From an uncultured Lachnospiraceae bacterium (lineage in GTDB: Bacteria > Bacillota > Clostridia > Lachnospirales > Lachnospiraceae), in assembly GCA_949076555.1 (NCBI GenBank), contig CARUOB010000049.1:1-24675 (forward strand): a DNA stretch of 24,675 bases, given 5' to 3'. The notes below the pieces were generated by a model that did not search any database, was not told the DNA's origin, and saw nothing but the letters and a program-made list of their open reading frames with translations. Positions 1-8,474 of this stretch are shown here, piece by piece (position 1 is the first letter of the stretch; every line of letters starts with the position of its first letter). The position numbers were made by a program, and so were the translations under genes.

Positions 1-338
1 TTTATGCGCTGGGCGCAGGGGACAGCCGGAGTGAGCAAAGAACGGCGCTTCAGGTGGGAAATCTGCGGCTGGAGCCGGATTCCTGCCTGCTTTACCGGAA
101 CGGGGAGCGGATCGAACTGACATCGGTAGAGTTTCGGATTATGAAGCTCTTTATGGAAAATCCCGGAAGGGTATTTACCAAGCAGCAGATTTTTGAGGCG
201 GGCTGGGAGGAGGCTTACATGGTCTCCGACAACAACGTGATGGTGTGCATTTCCAAGCTCCGCGCTAAACTGGAGCAGGATGGCAGGGAGTATATCCGGA
301 CGATCAGAGGGCTGGGATACCGCATGGAAAAAGAATGA
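1..338 (+). CDS. OmpR/PhoB-family response regulator, C-terminal part (5' end outside window)
   Basis: The reading frame is open from position 3 with no start, so the gene is cut by the window edge. Only the linker and the winged-helix DNA-binding domain are present. The visible part fits the trans_reg_C fold: a short beta sheet (VGNLRLEPDSCLLYRNG), the helix around LTSVEFRIMKLFMENPG, the recognition region FTKQQIFEAGW ... NNVMVCISKLRAKL, and the closing hairpin IRTIRGLGYRME. The phosphorylated receiver domain must lie upstream. The stop is 12 bases before the start of a histidine kinase, so the two are almost certainly one two-component operon. An internal GTG at 54 would give only a partial domain and is not a believable start. 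Family assignment is secure; the regulated genes are unknown, though the deacetylase downstream is a reasonable candidate. Confidence 0.93.
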   Translation, partial: YALGAGDSRSEQRTALQVGNLRLEPDSCLLYRNGERIELTSVEFRIMKLFMENPGRVFTKQQIFEAGWEEAYMVSDNNVMVCISKLRAKLEQDGREYIRTIRGLGYRMEKE

Positions 339-350
339 GGAAGGCCGGGG

Positions 351-1502
351 ATGAAAAAGAGCGCAAAATGGTTTCTGGTACAGAGTTTTCTTTTGATTCT
401 CTTCTGCATTTACTGGAGTGCGGAAGCGGTTAACTATCTCTACAAAGTGGCGATTATTCCGGCGGCAGCCGCATTTTTGGAGAGCCAGCAGATTGAGATC
501 ACGGGAAGCAGTAATTTGCTGGCATGGTTATTACAATTGTTATTTAATTTTATGTCAGGGCTTTTGCCTCCGGGAGTCGGAGAGTGGGTGCAGGGACGGA
601 TTGAGCAGGCAATGGGCAGCGCCATGAGTATTCAGGTGACGTCGCCGCTCTACAACGGCGGGTGGGGCGTGGCGCTGCGCATTATGATCATCGGCGGAAT
701 TATCGGGCTTTTGTTAATCAGGATACTGCCTTATCTGGTGGGGGCGTTTTGCTACGCCCGGATCGTGAGCGGTCAGTTTGACGAACTGCTTGCGCAGGAG
801 GAGGAGCAGAAGCGTGCCAGAGATCAGAGGCGGAATCTGATGCTGTCGGACATTGCCCATGATATCAAAACGCCGATCACCACGATCTGTGGGTACAGCA
901 AGGCGCTTTCCGAAGGCGTTGTGGATGAGAAGGACAGGCAGGCGTATCTGAATGCGATCTATGCCAAGGCCATGCGGATGGACGAGCTGGTAACGCTTCT
1001 CTTTGAATATGTGAAGCTGGAGAGTGAGGGTTTTGTTCTGCATAAGGAACCTGGGGATCTGGCGGAGCTTACAAGGGAAATGACAGCCCTCCTTTATGCG
1101 GATTTCGAGGACAGAGGGATGGAACTTGTGCTGGAGATACCGGAGGAGAAAGTGCCTTTCGAGATGGACCGCCTGCAGCTTGGACGGGCGGTGACCAATC
1201 TGCTCACCAATGCGGTCCGCTATGGAAAAGCGGGCGGCAGGGTGCTTGTACGCCTGCAGGAGTATGAACTGACGGTTGCAGACGAGGGTGCTTCGATTGC
1301 GCCCGATTTTGCGGCGCATATTTTCGAGCCGTTTGCGAGAGGGGACAAAGCCCGTTCTTCGAAGGGCGGCAGCGGTCTGGGGCTTGGTATCGCCAAAAAG
1401 ATCGTGGAGATGCACGGTGGCAGGCTGCTTTTGAACCAGAATTTTGGGAAAGGGTATACAAAAGCCTTTCAGATCAGACTCCATGCCCCCGCAAAGCCGT
1501 GA
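351..1502 (+). CDS. Membrane sensor histidine kinase
   Basis: A 383-aa HisKA/HATPase_c kinase, partner of the response regulator just upstream. Two clear membrane segments lie near residues 7-27 and 108-135 and enclose an extracytoplasmic loop of about 80 residues; part of that loop (about 57-73) is itself hydrophobic. The H-box is SDIAHDIKTP with the phosphorylated His at 170. The N-box is TNLLTNAVRYGKAGG (Asn287), the G1 box is VADEG (311-313), the F-box is IFEPFARGDK and the G2 box is GGSGLGLGIA (339-348). The H-box through G2 order is complete, so the protein should be active. The ATG at 351 follows a purine-rich GGAAGG stretch. The signal sensed cannot be read from the sequence. The following gene is a cell-wall-type deacetylase, which suggests an envelope role, but this is inference. 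Confidence 0.95.
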   Translation: MKKSAKWFLVQSFLLILFCIYWSAEAVNYLYKVAIIPAAAAFLESQQIEITGSSNLLAWLLQLLFNFMSGLLPPGVGEWVQGRIEQAMGSAMSIQVTSPLYNGGWGVALRIMIIGGIIGLLLIRILPYLVGAFCYARIVSGQFDELLAQEEEQKRARDQRRNLMLSDIAHDIKTPITTICGYSKALSEGVVDEKDRQAYLNAIYAKAMRMDELVTLLFEYVKLESEGFVLHKEPGDLAELTREMTALLYADFEDRGMELVLEIPEEKVPFEMDRLQLGRAVTNLLTNAVRYGKAGGRVLVRLQEYELTVADEGASIAPDFAAHIFEPFARGDKARSSKGGSGLGLGIAKKIVEMHGGRLLLNQNFGKGYTKAFQIRLHAPAKP

Positions 1503-1625
1503 TATGGCGGCCTTGGTGAAAAGAACTTCTGAAATAGGGCATTCTCCATGCTGGTGGGAAATTGAATGGGATGAAAGCATCCGGCATATATATGGTAGAG
1601 AAAAGAGGTTGGCGGGTGTTGTCTC

Positions 1626-2330
1626 TTGATAAAGGTAAGAAAGAATGTTGTGTTTGTGATTGCGCTTGCGGTTATTGTGATTGCGGGCAGCGTGCGTATG
1701 ATCGCGGGAGGCGTTGATCCCGTGAACGCGATTGAATGCGTAACGGGTGTTATTAATGAAAAAGAGGATTTGGACACATTGAAAATAGCGCTTACATTTG
1801 ATGACGGGCCGCATCCGTACTATACGGAGCAGCTTTTGGACGGGTTGAAGGAGCGGGGAGCGAAAGCCAGTTTTTTTGTGATGGGAAAGCAGGCGGAGGC
1901 TTATCCGGAGCTGGTTTTACGGATGCATGAGGAAGGACATCTGGTCGGCAACCACACGTACAGCCACATACAGCTTGGAAAAAATAACAGGGAGACTTTT
2001 AAGGAGGAGCTTGTAAAGACGAACGAACTGCTCACGGGCATTACGGGAGAAGAACCGCAGTATGTGCGGCCCCCTTACGGGAGCTGGGACAAAAGTTTTG
2101 AGACGGAACTTATGATGATTCCTGTGTTATGGACAATTGATCCGATGGATTGGTGCAGCAGCGACGTAAACGGAATCGTCAGTAAGGTTACGAAAAAGGC
2201 GCAGGAAAATGCTGTCATTTTAATGCATGACGAGTATAAGTCCACCGTGACAGCGGCCCTTGAAATTGTGGACATTCTGCAAAAACAGGGATATGAATTT
2301 GTGACGATAGACGAGATCATGTTCGACTAA
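1626..2330 (+). CDS. Membrane-anchored polysaccharide deacetylase (NodB domain)
   Basis: A 234-aa carbohydrate esterase family 4 protein. An uncleaved N-terminal anchor (about residues 8-28) places the catalytic domain outside the membrane. All five NodB motifs are seen: TFDDGP (catalytic and metal Asp at 59-60), NHTYSH (metal His 110 and 114), RPPYGSW (148-154), IDPMDW (171-176) and ILMHDE with the catalytic His at 201. Known members remove acetyl groups from peptidoglycan sugars, chitin-like oligomers or other wall polymers; the substrate here cannot be told. The start is uncertain: TTG at 1626 is the first start in frame, but the nearest AGAGG (1604-1608) is 17 bases upstream, so a GTG slightly downstream is possible. 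It lies 123 bases after the kinase and may be co-transcribed with it. Confidence 0.92.
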   Translation: MIKVRKNVVFVIALAVIVIAGSVRMIAGGVDPVNAIECVTGVINEKEDLDTLKIALTFDDGPHPYYTEQLLDGLKERGAKASFFVMGKQAEAYPELVLRMHEEGHLVGNHTYSHIQLGKNNRETFKEELVKTNELLTGITGEEPQYVRPPYGSWDKSFETELMMIPVLWTIDPMDWCSSDVNGIVSKVTKKAQENAVILMHDEYKSTVTAALEIVDILQKQGYEFVTIDEIMFD

Positions 2331-2355
2331 AAGGCGTAGGTCTGTCAGAAAGGTA

Positions 2356-2388
2356 TTGGACTTTTTCTTTGTAATCGTGTAGTATAGT
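2356..2388 (+). promoter_or_regulatory. Sigma-A-type promoter for the DUF5722-like gene
   Basis: TTGGAC at 2356-2361 and TAGTAT at 2380-2385 are separated by 18 bases. Transcription would begin near 2391-2393. That is too close to the ATG at 2400 for a leader with a ribosome site, and so supports the start at 2481. Confidence 0.5.
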
Positions 2389-2480
2389 ACAATGAGGTAA
2401 TGATTGAAGCCGACGAACAGTCACGCGATGAGAAAAAGTGGCGGTTTGGGTGCGGCGGGACAAAAGGAAAAAGGGAATAC

Positions 2481-4487
2481 ATGGGAACAACCGACAGAAC
2501 GGACGAAGAGAAAGCTCCCGCACAGGATGCGGGAAAAGAACGTGTGAGAAAGAAGAAAAAGCGCAGCGTCGACAAGGCGAAGATAGCGGATAACAAGCGG
2601 AAAATAAAGGAAAAGAAAGCAAGGCAGAAAGCGGAGCGGACACAGGAGCGAGGCCCCGGAAACAGAAAAACACGGTGGATCATTGCGGCCGTCTGTGTAG
2701 TCGTACTTGCGGCCGGAGGCACCGCCGGTGGATATTTTACGCAGCGTCATATGGACATGCTTGCGGAAAAGAGCGCGGCGGTAGAAGCAATGGTACATAC
2801 GGAGGCCATGAAACTGGCCGAGCACTGCAAGACCCAGCACAGAAAGGACAGCGTCAGACAGAATGCCGGCAAGGACACCACGCGGGCGCTGGTGGATGCG
2901 GCCCGCTATATGATAGAGGGAATCAAAAACCGCCCGAAAGAGGTGGAGGTCACTGCGGAGAACGCGGCTGACTTTGCCGCCATTGAAAGCTGTCTGATCA
3001 ACACGGAGACCGGGAAGATCGACATCACCATGAAGGCGAAGGATCTGGCGATCAGCGACGACGGGTATTATTATCTTTTCGAGGAAAAGGCTTATCAGTC
3101 GGCGCTTCAGGGTACGGAGTATATTATAGAAGATCAGAAGGATGTGGAGTTGACCTTTTCAGTCAATCTCAATTACAATACGACAAGTTCCCGTCTATTT
3201 TCGAAATTTGTGGTGGCGGTGAAAAAGAACGGCGGGTTTCTAGCAATCACGAGGCCCCGCTATATCACCAATCCGGAGGCTATCGCTAAGTATAATCCGT
3301 CCTTTGTCGCCACGTCCTCCAAAAAGGGGCTGCTGGTGGACCCGGAGAAGCTGCAAAGCGCAGAGCTTGACGATCTGGGCGTGAGGCATGCCGCCTATAA
3401 CATTCCTTTAAGCCGGATTCTGGGGCAGACGAGCAACGACTATTATCCGACGGTCTACTATACTTATAATGGAAAAAACTATGCCTTTAACGGGCAGATC
3501 ATTGCGGAGTACGACTATATATTCACGAACCTTACCAACAGGGGGATCAACACGACGGCGATTGTTTTAAATGACATTTCTTCGCACCCGGAGCTGATTC
3601 ATCCGAAGGCGCGCTCCGGCGGACATGCGCCCTACTTTGCTTTCAATGCGGCGGATGAGAGCGGGACGGAGACGATTGCGGCGGTGGCGTCCTTTCTTGC
3701 CAGCCGTTATTCCGGCAGCGGGCACGGCAAGGTGATGAACTGGGTGATCGGCAACGAGATCAACGCCAGAAGTGAGTGGAATCATATCGAGCATATGAGC
3801 ACACCGGACTATGTGGACGAGTATGCGCGGGCTTTCCGCATCTTCTACAACGCGCTTTTAAGCATCAACGGCAACGCCCGGGTATATATCTCTCTGGATC
3901 AGCAGTGGGGAAAGAGCCTATATTCAAAGAACGGGTATGGCTCCAAGGAGATTTTGGACGAGTTTAACAGAAATTTGAAGGCGGAAGGAAACATCGACTG
4001 GGGGCTGGCACAGCATCCTTACAATTATCCGCTGACGAGTGCGAAGGCCTGGCAGAGCAATGGAAAGTTTGTGCAGGAGAACGAGAATACGCCGGTGATC
4101 ACGATCAAGAATCTGCATGTACTGACGGATTATCTGCAAAAGCCGGAGATGCTGACGGACGACGGCGAGGTGAGGCATTTGATTTTGAGTGAGATGGGTT
4201 ATACTTCCTCACAGGGACAGGAATTGCAGTCGGCATCTTTTGTCTACGCTTATAAAATAATCGAAGCGAACCAGTATGTGGACAGTATGCTCTTTTCCAG
4301 AGAGACAGACGCGCCCACGGAGGTGGCGCAGGGATTGGATCTTGGCCTGTGCACGCTGGGCGGGGGCAGGAAATCCATCTATGAGGCATTCAAGTATGTG
4401 GATACCGCCGAGTCGGCCAAGTATACGGACTTCGCCCTGCGGGTGATCGGCATTTCAAGCTGGAATGAAGTGATTAAGAGACATTAA
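2481..4487 (+). CDS. Large membrane-anchored glycoside-hydrolase-like protein (DUF5722-like)
   Basis: A 668-aa protein when started at ATG 2481, which has a good AGGAAAAAGGG site at 2465-2475. An in-frame ATG at 2400 would add 27 residues but lacks spacing for a ribosome site. The first 65 residues are highly charged and lysine-rich (cytoplasmic), followed by one membrane segment at about 66-86. The rest is extracellular. The C-terminal half resembles a (beta/alpha)8 barrel of the GH-A clan. WVIGNEIN puts an Asn-Glu pair at 425-426, the usual acid/base position, and ILSEMGY puts a second Glu at 571, where the nucleophile would be. I recall this architecture as DUF5722; I cannot confirm a substrate. 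The gene follows the deacetylase but has its own promoter, so the two may share a cell-envelope or polysaccharide theme rather than an operon. A 6-bp inverted repeat (4489-4494 / 4511-4516) follows the stop, without a clear T-tract. Confidence 0.8.
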   Translation: MGTTDRTDEEKAPAQDAGKERVRKKKKRSVDKAKIADNKRKIKEKKARQKAERTQERGPGNRKTRWIIAAVCVVVLAAGGTAGGYFTQRHMDMLAEKSAAVEAMVHTEAMKLAEHCKTQHRKDSVRQNAGKDTTRALVDAARYMIEGIKNRPKEVEVTAENAADFAAIESCLINTETGKIDITMKAKDLAISDDGYYYLFEEKAYQSALQGTEYIIEDQKDVELTFSVNLNYNTTSSRLFSKFVVAVKKNGGFLAITRPRYITNPEAIAKYNPSFVATSSKKGLLVDPEKLQSAELDDLGVRHAAYNIPLSRILGQTSNDYYPTVYYTYNGKNYAFNGQIIAEYDYIFTNLTNRGINTTAIVLNDISSHPELIHPKARSGGHAPYFAFNAADESGTETIAAVASFLASRYSGSGHGKVMNWVIGNEINARSEWNHIEHMSTPDYVDEYARAFRIFYNALLSINGNARVYISLDQQWGKSLYSKNGYGSKEILDEFNRNLKAEGNIDWGLAQHPYNYPLTSAKAWQSNGKFVQENENTPVITIKNLHVLTDYLQKPEMLTDDGEVRHLILSEMGYTSSQGQELQSASFVYAYKIIEANQYVDSMLFSRETDAPTEVAQGLDLGLCTLGGGRKSIYEAFKYVDTAESAKYTDFALRVIGISSWNEVIKRH

Positions 4488-4529
4488 TAGTGTATGCAAT
4501 TAGGAAATGGTACACTGGCAAAATGGTGA

Positions 4530-5045
4530 TCAGAATAATTGGGAGATCAAATACTGGTAGATGCTTTGATTTTTCTTCTGCCAGTTGTCGCAGATCGCGG
4601 CGGCAGTATCTTCATCAGGGACGGACAGGGTGATATCCACCACTGTCACGTCCTTTTCTTTTACCTGAAGACGCGCCTCAAACTCCCCCGAGGTGGATTT
4701 GTAGTAATCGGCGCGGATGGCGGATTCGCTGCGCATGTCCATTTCGTGATCGGCAAAAAAGGCGGCAATGTCCTCCTTGATGGAATCGTTGATACGATTG
4801 CCGAAATAGGAGAGCGTGTTCTGTCCTTCCTCCGAAATTTCCAGATAGGTTCGGTTGCGCAGGGATTTTGCACGGATCAGCTCCGCGTCGATCAGCTCCG
4901 CGATCACCTGCTGCAAAGTCAGGAAATTCGTATAGTCCCGTCCCAGAATGAAATCGCCGATCTGGGCTTTGGTGAGAGGAAAGGAGACCCGGTCCAGCAT
5001 GTAGAGCGTTATTAATTTGTAGAGTGTTAAGGGGTCCTGCGCCAT
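4530..5045 (-). CDS. DUF4364 family winged-helix protein
   Basis: A 171-aa protein that I recognise as DUF4364, a family I know mainly from Clostridia. The N-terminal 75 residues look like a winged helix of the PadR/MarR sort (LTLYKLITLYMLDR, then NFLTLQQVIAELIDAELI and a beta-wing RTYLEISEEGQ). The C-terminal half is a mixed alpha/beta domain ending in DNWQKKNQSIYQYLISQLF. The start ATG at 5045 has GGAGG 5 bases upstream on the minus strand. It lies 39 bases downstream of the malic enzyme gene, so the two are probably one operon. A DNA-binding role is inferred from the fold only. No target site is apparent. Confidence 0.85.
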   Translation of the reverse strand: MAQDPLTLYKLITLYMLDRVSFPLTKAQIGDFILGRDYTNFLTLQQVIAELIDAELIRAKSLRNRTYLEISEEGQNTLSYFGNRINDSIKEDIAAFFADHEMDMRSESAIRADYYKSTSGEFEARLQVKEKDVTVVDITLSVPDEDTAAAICDNWQKKNQSIYQYLISQLF

Positions 5046-5084
5046 AGTGCCTCCTTGCCTATAACGTGTGTGATTTATTCGCCT

Positions 5085-6233
5085 TTATATATGTGACTTA
5101 ACGGCCTGTGCCACTACCTGTGCCACCTTCGGGTCGAAGGCTTCGGGCATGATGTTGTCCTCATGTAACTGATTTTCCGGGACGAGGGCAGCGATCGCCT
5201 GCGCGGCTGCCAGCTTCATTTCCTCCGTGATCTGTACGGCGCGGCCTTCCAGCGCGCCCTTGAAGATACCGGGGAAAGCGACCACGTTGTTGACCTGATT
5301 GGGAAAGTCGGAGCGTCCGGTTCCCACGACGCGCGCACCGGCTGCTTTCGCGACATCCGGCATAATTTCCGGTACGGGATTTGCCATGGCAAAGAGTATG
5401 GAATCCCGGTTCATGGAAGATACCATATCGGGTGTTACGATATTGGGAGCGGAGACACCCACAAAGATATCCGCGCCTTTCAGGGCATCCGCCAGCGTGC
5501 CGCTTAAGCTGTCGGGATTGGTCACTTCCGTCATTTTCTGCTGCATCCAATTCAGCCCCTCGGTATCTTTGCCGATGATGCCGACTTTATCGCACATAAT
5601 GACGTTTCGAAAACCGTAGGTCAGAAGAAGTTTGGTGATGGCTACCCCCGCGCTGCCTGCGCCGTTTACGACAACCTTACAGTCTTCTTTCTTCTTGTCC
5701 ACAACTTTCAGGCCGTTGATGATGCCGGCAAGTACCACAATGGCCGTGCCGTGCTGGTCGTCGTGGAAAACGGGAATATCGAGTATTTCTTTTAGACGCT
5801 CCTCGATCTCAAAGCAGCGGGGGGCGCTGATGTCTTCCAGATTGATGCCGCCAAAACCCGGCGCCAGATAGGTCACGGCCTTGATGATCTCCTCTGTGTC
5901 CTGTGTATCCAGACAGATCGGTACGGCGTTAACGCCGCCAAATTCCTTGAACAGCACCGCTTTGCCTTCCATCACGGGCATGGCCGCGTGAGGGCCGATA
6001 TTGCCCAGCCCGAGAACCGCGCTGCCGTCCGATACGACGGCGACGGTGTTGGATTTCCATGTGTAGGTGTAAGCGGCTTCTTTATCCTGCGCAATCACTT
6101 TGCACGGCTCCGCTACGCCGGGCGTATAGGCGATGGAGAGATCTTCGCGGGTTTTGACCGGAGTTTTGGAGACGGTTTCCAGCTTGCCCTGCCATTTTTC
6201 GTGTAGTGCAAGCGCTTTTTCGTTGGTTGTCAT
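5085..6233 (-). CDS. NAD(P)-dependent malic enzyme (short form)
   Basis: A 382-aa malic enzyme that oxidatively decarboxylates malate to pyruvate. It is the short bacterial type, without the C-terminal phosphotransacetylase-like domain. The signature AYTPGVAEPC includes catalytic Tyr36. The catalytic Lys91 is in VMEGKAVLFKEFGG. Metal ligands are in NLED (133-134) and HDDQHGT (158-164). A nucleotide-binding GAGSAG turn lies at 191-196. Whether NAD or NADP is preferred cannot be settled by eye. The ATG at 6233 follows a GTGAGG ribosome site on the minus strand. Its promoter should lie in the AT-rich stretch near 6290-6330. The DUF4364 gene follows closely on the same strand. Confidence 0.95.
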   Translation of the reverse strand: MTTNEKALALHEKWQGKLETVSKTPVKTREDLSIAYTPGVAEPCKVIAQDKEAAYTYTWKSNTVAVVSDGSAVLGLGNIGPHAAMPVMEGKAVLFKEFGGVNAVPICLDTQDTEEIIKAVTYLAPGFGGINLEDISAPRCFEIEERLKEILDIPVFHDDQHGTAIVVLAGIINGLKVVDKKKEDCKVVVNGAGSAGVAITKLLLTYGFRNVIMCDKVGIIGKDTEGLNWMQQKMTEVTNPDSLSGTLADALKGADIFVGVSAPNIVTPDMVSSMNRDSILFAMANPVPEIMPDVAKAAGARVVGTGRSDFPNQVNNVVAFPGIFKGALEGRAVQITEEMKLAAAQAIAALVPENQLHEDNIMPEAFDPKVAQVVAQAVKSHI

Positions 6234-6367
6234 AGAAGTACCTCACTTTTTCCTTGTATGGTAAATTTTGCTTTTTCTTAACGACTACTCTATCTTATAA
6301 TATATAAAATTTCTCTGCAATATCCATCCGCCTTTTTTTATTTGTATTTTATTTCAGGAAAAAAGAC

Positions 6368-6550
6368 TTTCTATTTTGAAAAAGATGGTGTATAATGAAC
6401 CAATACAGGCATAAATCATTTTCTGAGTCGTATCAGGCACGAAATCCCCGGACGAAAGAGCTGTATAGATATAGATGTGAAAGACATGCTGTAGTGGTCG
6501 AAAGTAATTAGCTTGCGCAATGAGCATATCACAAAATATGGGAGGCATTT
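6368..6550 (+). promoter_or_regulatory. Probable rho promoter and long leader
   Basis: The 317-base gap between the divergent malic enzyme and rho genes contains a consensus -10 box TATAAT at 6391-6396. The best-placed -35 (TTTCTA, 6368-6373, 17-base spacer) is weak. Transcription from here would give rho a leader of about 150 bases, ending in GGGAGG at 6539-6544. Rho is autoregulated in other bacteria, so a long leader is plausible, but I see no convincing hairpin in it. The part at 6285-6330 is very AT-rich and probably holds the promoter for the malic enzyme on the other strand; TATAAG can be read there on the minus strand. Confidence 0.45.
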
Positions 6551-7912
6551 ATGAGAGAAAAGTATGAATCACTGGCGCTTACGGATTTAAAGGACATTGC
6601 GAAATCGAGAGGCATCAAGGGCACTTCTGCTATGAAGAAGGCGCAGATCGTGGAAGCGATGCTCAAAGAGGACGAGAAGGACAAAGCGGCAGGGAAAGAA
6701 GTGGCTGTCAAATCGGTGGTGACTCCAAGCGCGCCTGCGAAAAAGACGGATTCTACGGAGGAAGAGAAATTTCCGGCGGAGCTTGACAGCGGTATTACGG
6801 CCAGCGGCATTCTGGAGGTTATGAGTGACGGTTTCGGCTTTATCCGCTGTGAGAATTATCTGCCCGGTGAGCATGATGTCTATGTGGCGCCCAGCCAGAT
6901 TCGCCGTTTCGGCTTGAAGACGGGAGACATTCTGGAAGGCAATACGAGGATTAAGACGCAGAACGAGAAGTTCAGCGCGCTTTTATATGTGAAGTCTATC
7001 AATGGGTATCCGCCGGAGGTGGCTATGCGGCGGGTGAATTTCGAGAACATGACGCCGATTTTCCCGGATGAGCGTCTGAAACTGGAGACGCCGGGATGCA
7101 CGGTGGCCATGCGGATCATGGATCTGATGAGCCCGGTGGGAAAAGGGCAGAGAGGTATGATTGTGTCCCCGCCGAAGGCAGGTAAGACAACCTTACTTAA
7201 GGAAGTGGCGAAGTCCATTACCAGAACCGCACCTGATTCGCATCTGATCATCCTGCTGATCGACGAACGGCCGGAGGAAGTGACGGATATCAAGGAAGCG
7301 ATCGAAGGCCCGAATGTGGAAGTGATTTACTCTACCTTTGACGAGCTGCCGGAGCATCACAAGAGGGTGTCCGAGATGGTGATCGAGCGCGCGAAGCGTC
7401 TGGTGGAGCACAAAAAGGACGTGGTGATCCTTTTGGACAGCATTACCCGTCTGACGAGAGCGTACAATCTGGTCGTTCCGCCCAGCGGACGCACGCTGTC
7501 CGGCGGTCTTGACCCGGCGGCATTACATATGCCCAAACGGTTCTTTGGCGCGGCGCGTAATATGCGCGAGGGCGGCAGCCTGACCATTCTGGCGACGGCG
7601 CTTGTGGAAACCGGAAGCAAGATGGACGATGTGATCTATGAGGAATTTAAGGGCACGGGTAACATGGAGATGGTGCTTGACAGAAAACTCTCCGAAAAGA
7701 GAGTGTTCCCGGCGATCGATATTCCGAAATCCAGCACCAGAAGAGAGGATCTGCTCTTAAATCCCGACGAGCTGGAAGCCATCAACGTCATTCGAAAGGC
7801 GTTCAACGGCATGAAGGCAGACGAGGCGGTGGAGCGCGTTGTGGATATGTTTGCCAAGACCAGAAATAATCAGGAATTTGTTAACATGGTGAAAAAAATG
7901 AAGTTCATATAA
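6551..7912 (+). CDS. rho: Transcription termination factor Rho
   Basis: A 453-aa RNA-dependent ATPase and translocase that ends transcription. Residues 1-38 form the Rho N-terminal helical region (LTDLKDIAKSRGIKG), and 40-80 are a charged, low-complexity linker. The cold-shock-like primary RNA-binding domain covers about 82-150 (GFGFIRCENYLPGEHDVYV). The ATPase core has the Walker A SPPKAGKTT (206-214), Walker B ILLIDE (Asp238), the Q-loop region VVPPSGRTLSGG and the C-terminal KSSTRREDLLL. The start ATG has GGGAGG 6 bases upstream. The order rho - rpmE - DUF1385 - prmC - prfA is the usual Clostridia arrangement. The window also has several intrinsic terminators, so Rho is not the only route to termination here. 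Confidence 0.98.
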   Translation: MREKYESLALTDLKDIAKSRGIKGTSAMKKAQIVEAMLKEDEKDKAAGKEVAVKSVVTPSAPAKKTDSTEEEKFPAELDSGITASGILEVMSDGFGFIRCENYLPGEHDVYVAPSQIRRFGLKTGDILEGNTRIKTQNEKFSALLYVKSINGYPPEVAMRRVNFENMTPIFPDERLKLETPGCTVAMRIMDLMSPVGKGQRGMIVSPPKAGKTTLLKEVAKSITRTAPDSHLIILLIDERPEEVTDIKEAIEGPNVEVIYSTFDELPEHHKRVSEMVIERAKRLVEHKKDVVILLDSITRLTRAYNLVVPPSGRTLSGGLDPAALHMPKRFFGAARNMREGGSLTILATALVETGSKMDDVIYEEFKGTGNMEMVLDRKLSEKRVFPAIDIPKSSTRREDLLLNPDELEAINVIRKAFNGMKADEAVERVVDMFAKTRNNQEFVNMVKKMKFI

Positions 7913-7940
7913 ATAATAGGAAAATAAAATGAAAAAGGGC

Positions 7941-7969
7941 TTGCATACCCGAAAATCCTATGCTAGAAT
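7941..7969 (+). promoter_or_regulatory. Strong promoter for rpmE
   Basis: TTGCAT (7941-7946), a 17-base spacer and TAGAAT (7964-7969), preceded by the extended -10 element TGC. This is one of the best promoters in the window. It makes rpmE independently transcribed, with a leader of about 145 bases. Confidence 0.8.
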
Positions 7970-7975
7970 ATAAAA

Positions 7976-8109
7976 GCTGTGTGACTGTAAGGCGAGGTTT
8001 TACATAAAAAGCCGGCAGTTCATGGCAGAACATGAAGTAGGGTTGAAAGAAACAGGCTTTCAACGGCAGATTTACGCGCAGGGCGTAAATGCACAGGCTG
8101 AGAAAGGAG
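7976..8109 (+). promoter_or_regulatory. Structured 5' leader of rpmE (probable L31 leader RNA)
   Basis: Three successive perfect hairpins precede the ribosome site. The first is TTCATG / CATGAA (8019-8036). The second is GTTGAAAG / CTTTCAAC (8042-8064, 7-base loop). The third is ATTTACGC / GCGTAAAT (8070-8090, 5-base loop). The AAAGGAG site follows at 8103-8109. Autoregulatory leaders are known for L31 genes in Firmicutes, in which the protein binds its own mRNA. This leader fits that role by position and structure, but I could not compare it with the known consensus. Confidence 0.55.
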
Positions 8110-8121
8110 TATGATATAGCG

Positions 8122-8328
8122 ATGAGAGAAGGAATCCATCCCCAGTATTATCAGGCAACGGTAACATGTAACTGCGGCAACACCTTTGTAACAGGTTCCA
8201 CCAAGCCCGAGATCCATGTGGAGGTTTGCTCCAAGTGCCATTCGTTCTATACAGGACAGCAGAAGACGGCACAGGCTCGCGGCCGTATTGATAAATTCAA
8301 TCGGAAGTACGGTGTGGAAAACAAATAA
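8122..8328 (+). CDS. rpmE: 50S ribosomal protein L31 (zinc-binding form)
   Basis: A 68-aa large-subunit protein. The start is set by family length: L31 begins MREGIHPQYY, and the 11 codons open upstream of ATG 8122 fall in the leader hairpin. Four cysteines (16, 18, 36 and 39; CNC and CSKC) make this the zinc-containing C+ type, which cells can replace with a zinc-free paralogue when zinc is scarce; no paralogue is in this window. AAAGGAG lies 12 bases upstream, slightly far. A short ATG-ATA-TAG sits between the ribosome site and the true start. The gene has its own promoter and terminator. Confidence 0.97.
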   Translation: MREGIHPQYYQATVTCNCGNTFVTGSTKPEIHVEVCSKCHSFYTGQQKTAQARGRIDKFNRKYGVENK

Positions 8329-8341
8329 ATGCAGGATACGA

Positions 8342-8371
8342 AAAAGGTTGAGTCTATCTCAACCTTTTCTG
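8342..8371 (+). terminator. Intrinsic terminator after rpmE
   Basis: A perfect 11-bp stem, AAAAGGTTGAG (8342-8352) and CTCAACCTTTT (8358-8368), with a 5-base loop. The T-rich arm serves as the U-tract. It separates rpmE from the DUF1385 gene, which must use another promoter or read-through; TATTAT at 8373-8378 is a possible -10 box just past it. Confidence 0.85.
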
Positions 8372-8474
8372 ATATTATACGTATGGCTGCAATCGGAGGT
8401 GAGCCGTTAAGGCAGCGTGGCCATGCGGCGGGCGGAGCAGAAAGTGCGTTTCGCCCGATTGAAAGGCGAATAAT

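Noticed and set aside
714..1814. A 366-codon minus-strand ORF opposite the kinase gene
   Set aside because: It is antisense to a kinase with intact motifs and has a His/Arg-rich, unnatural composition.
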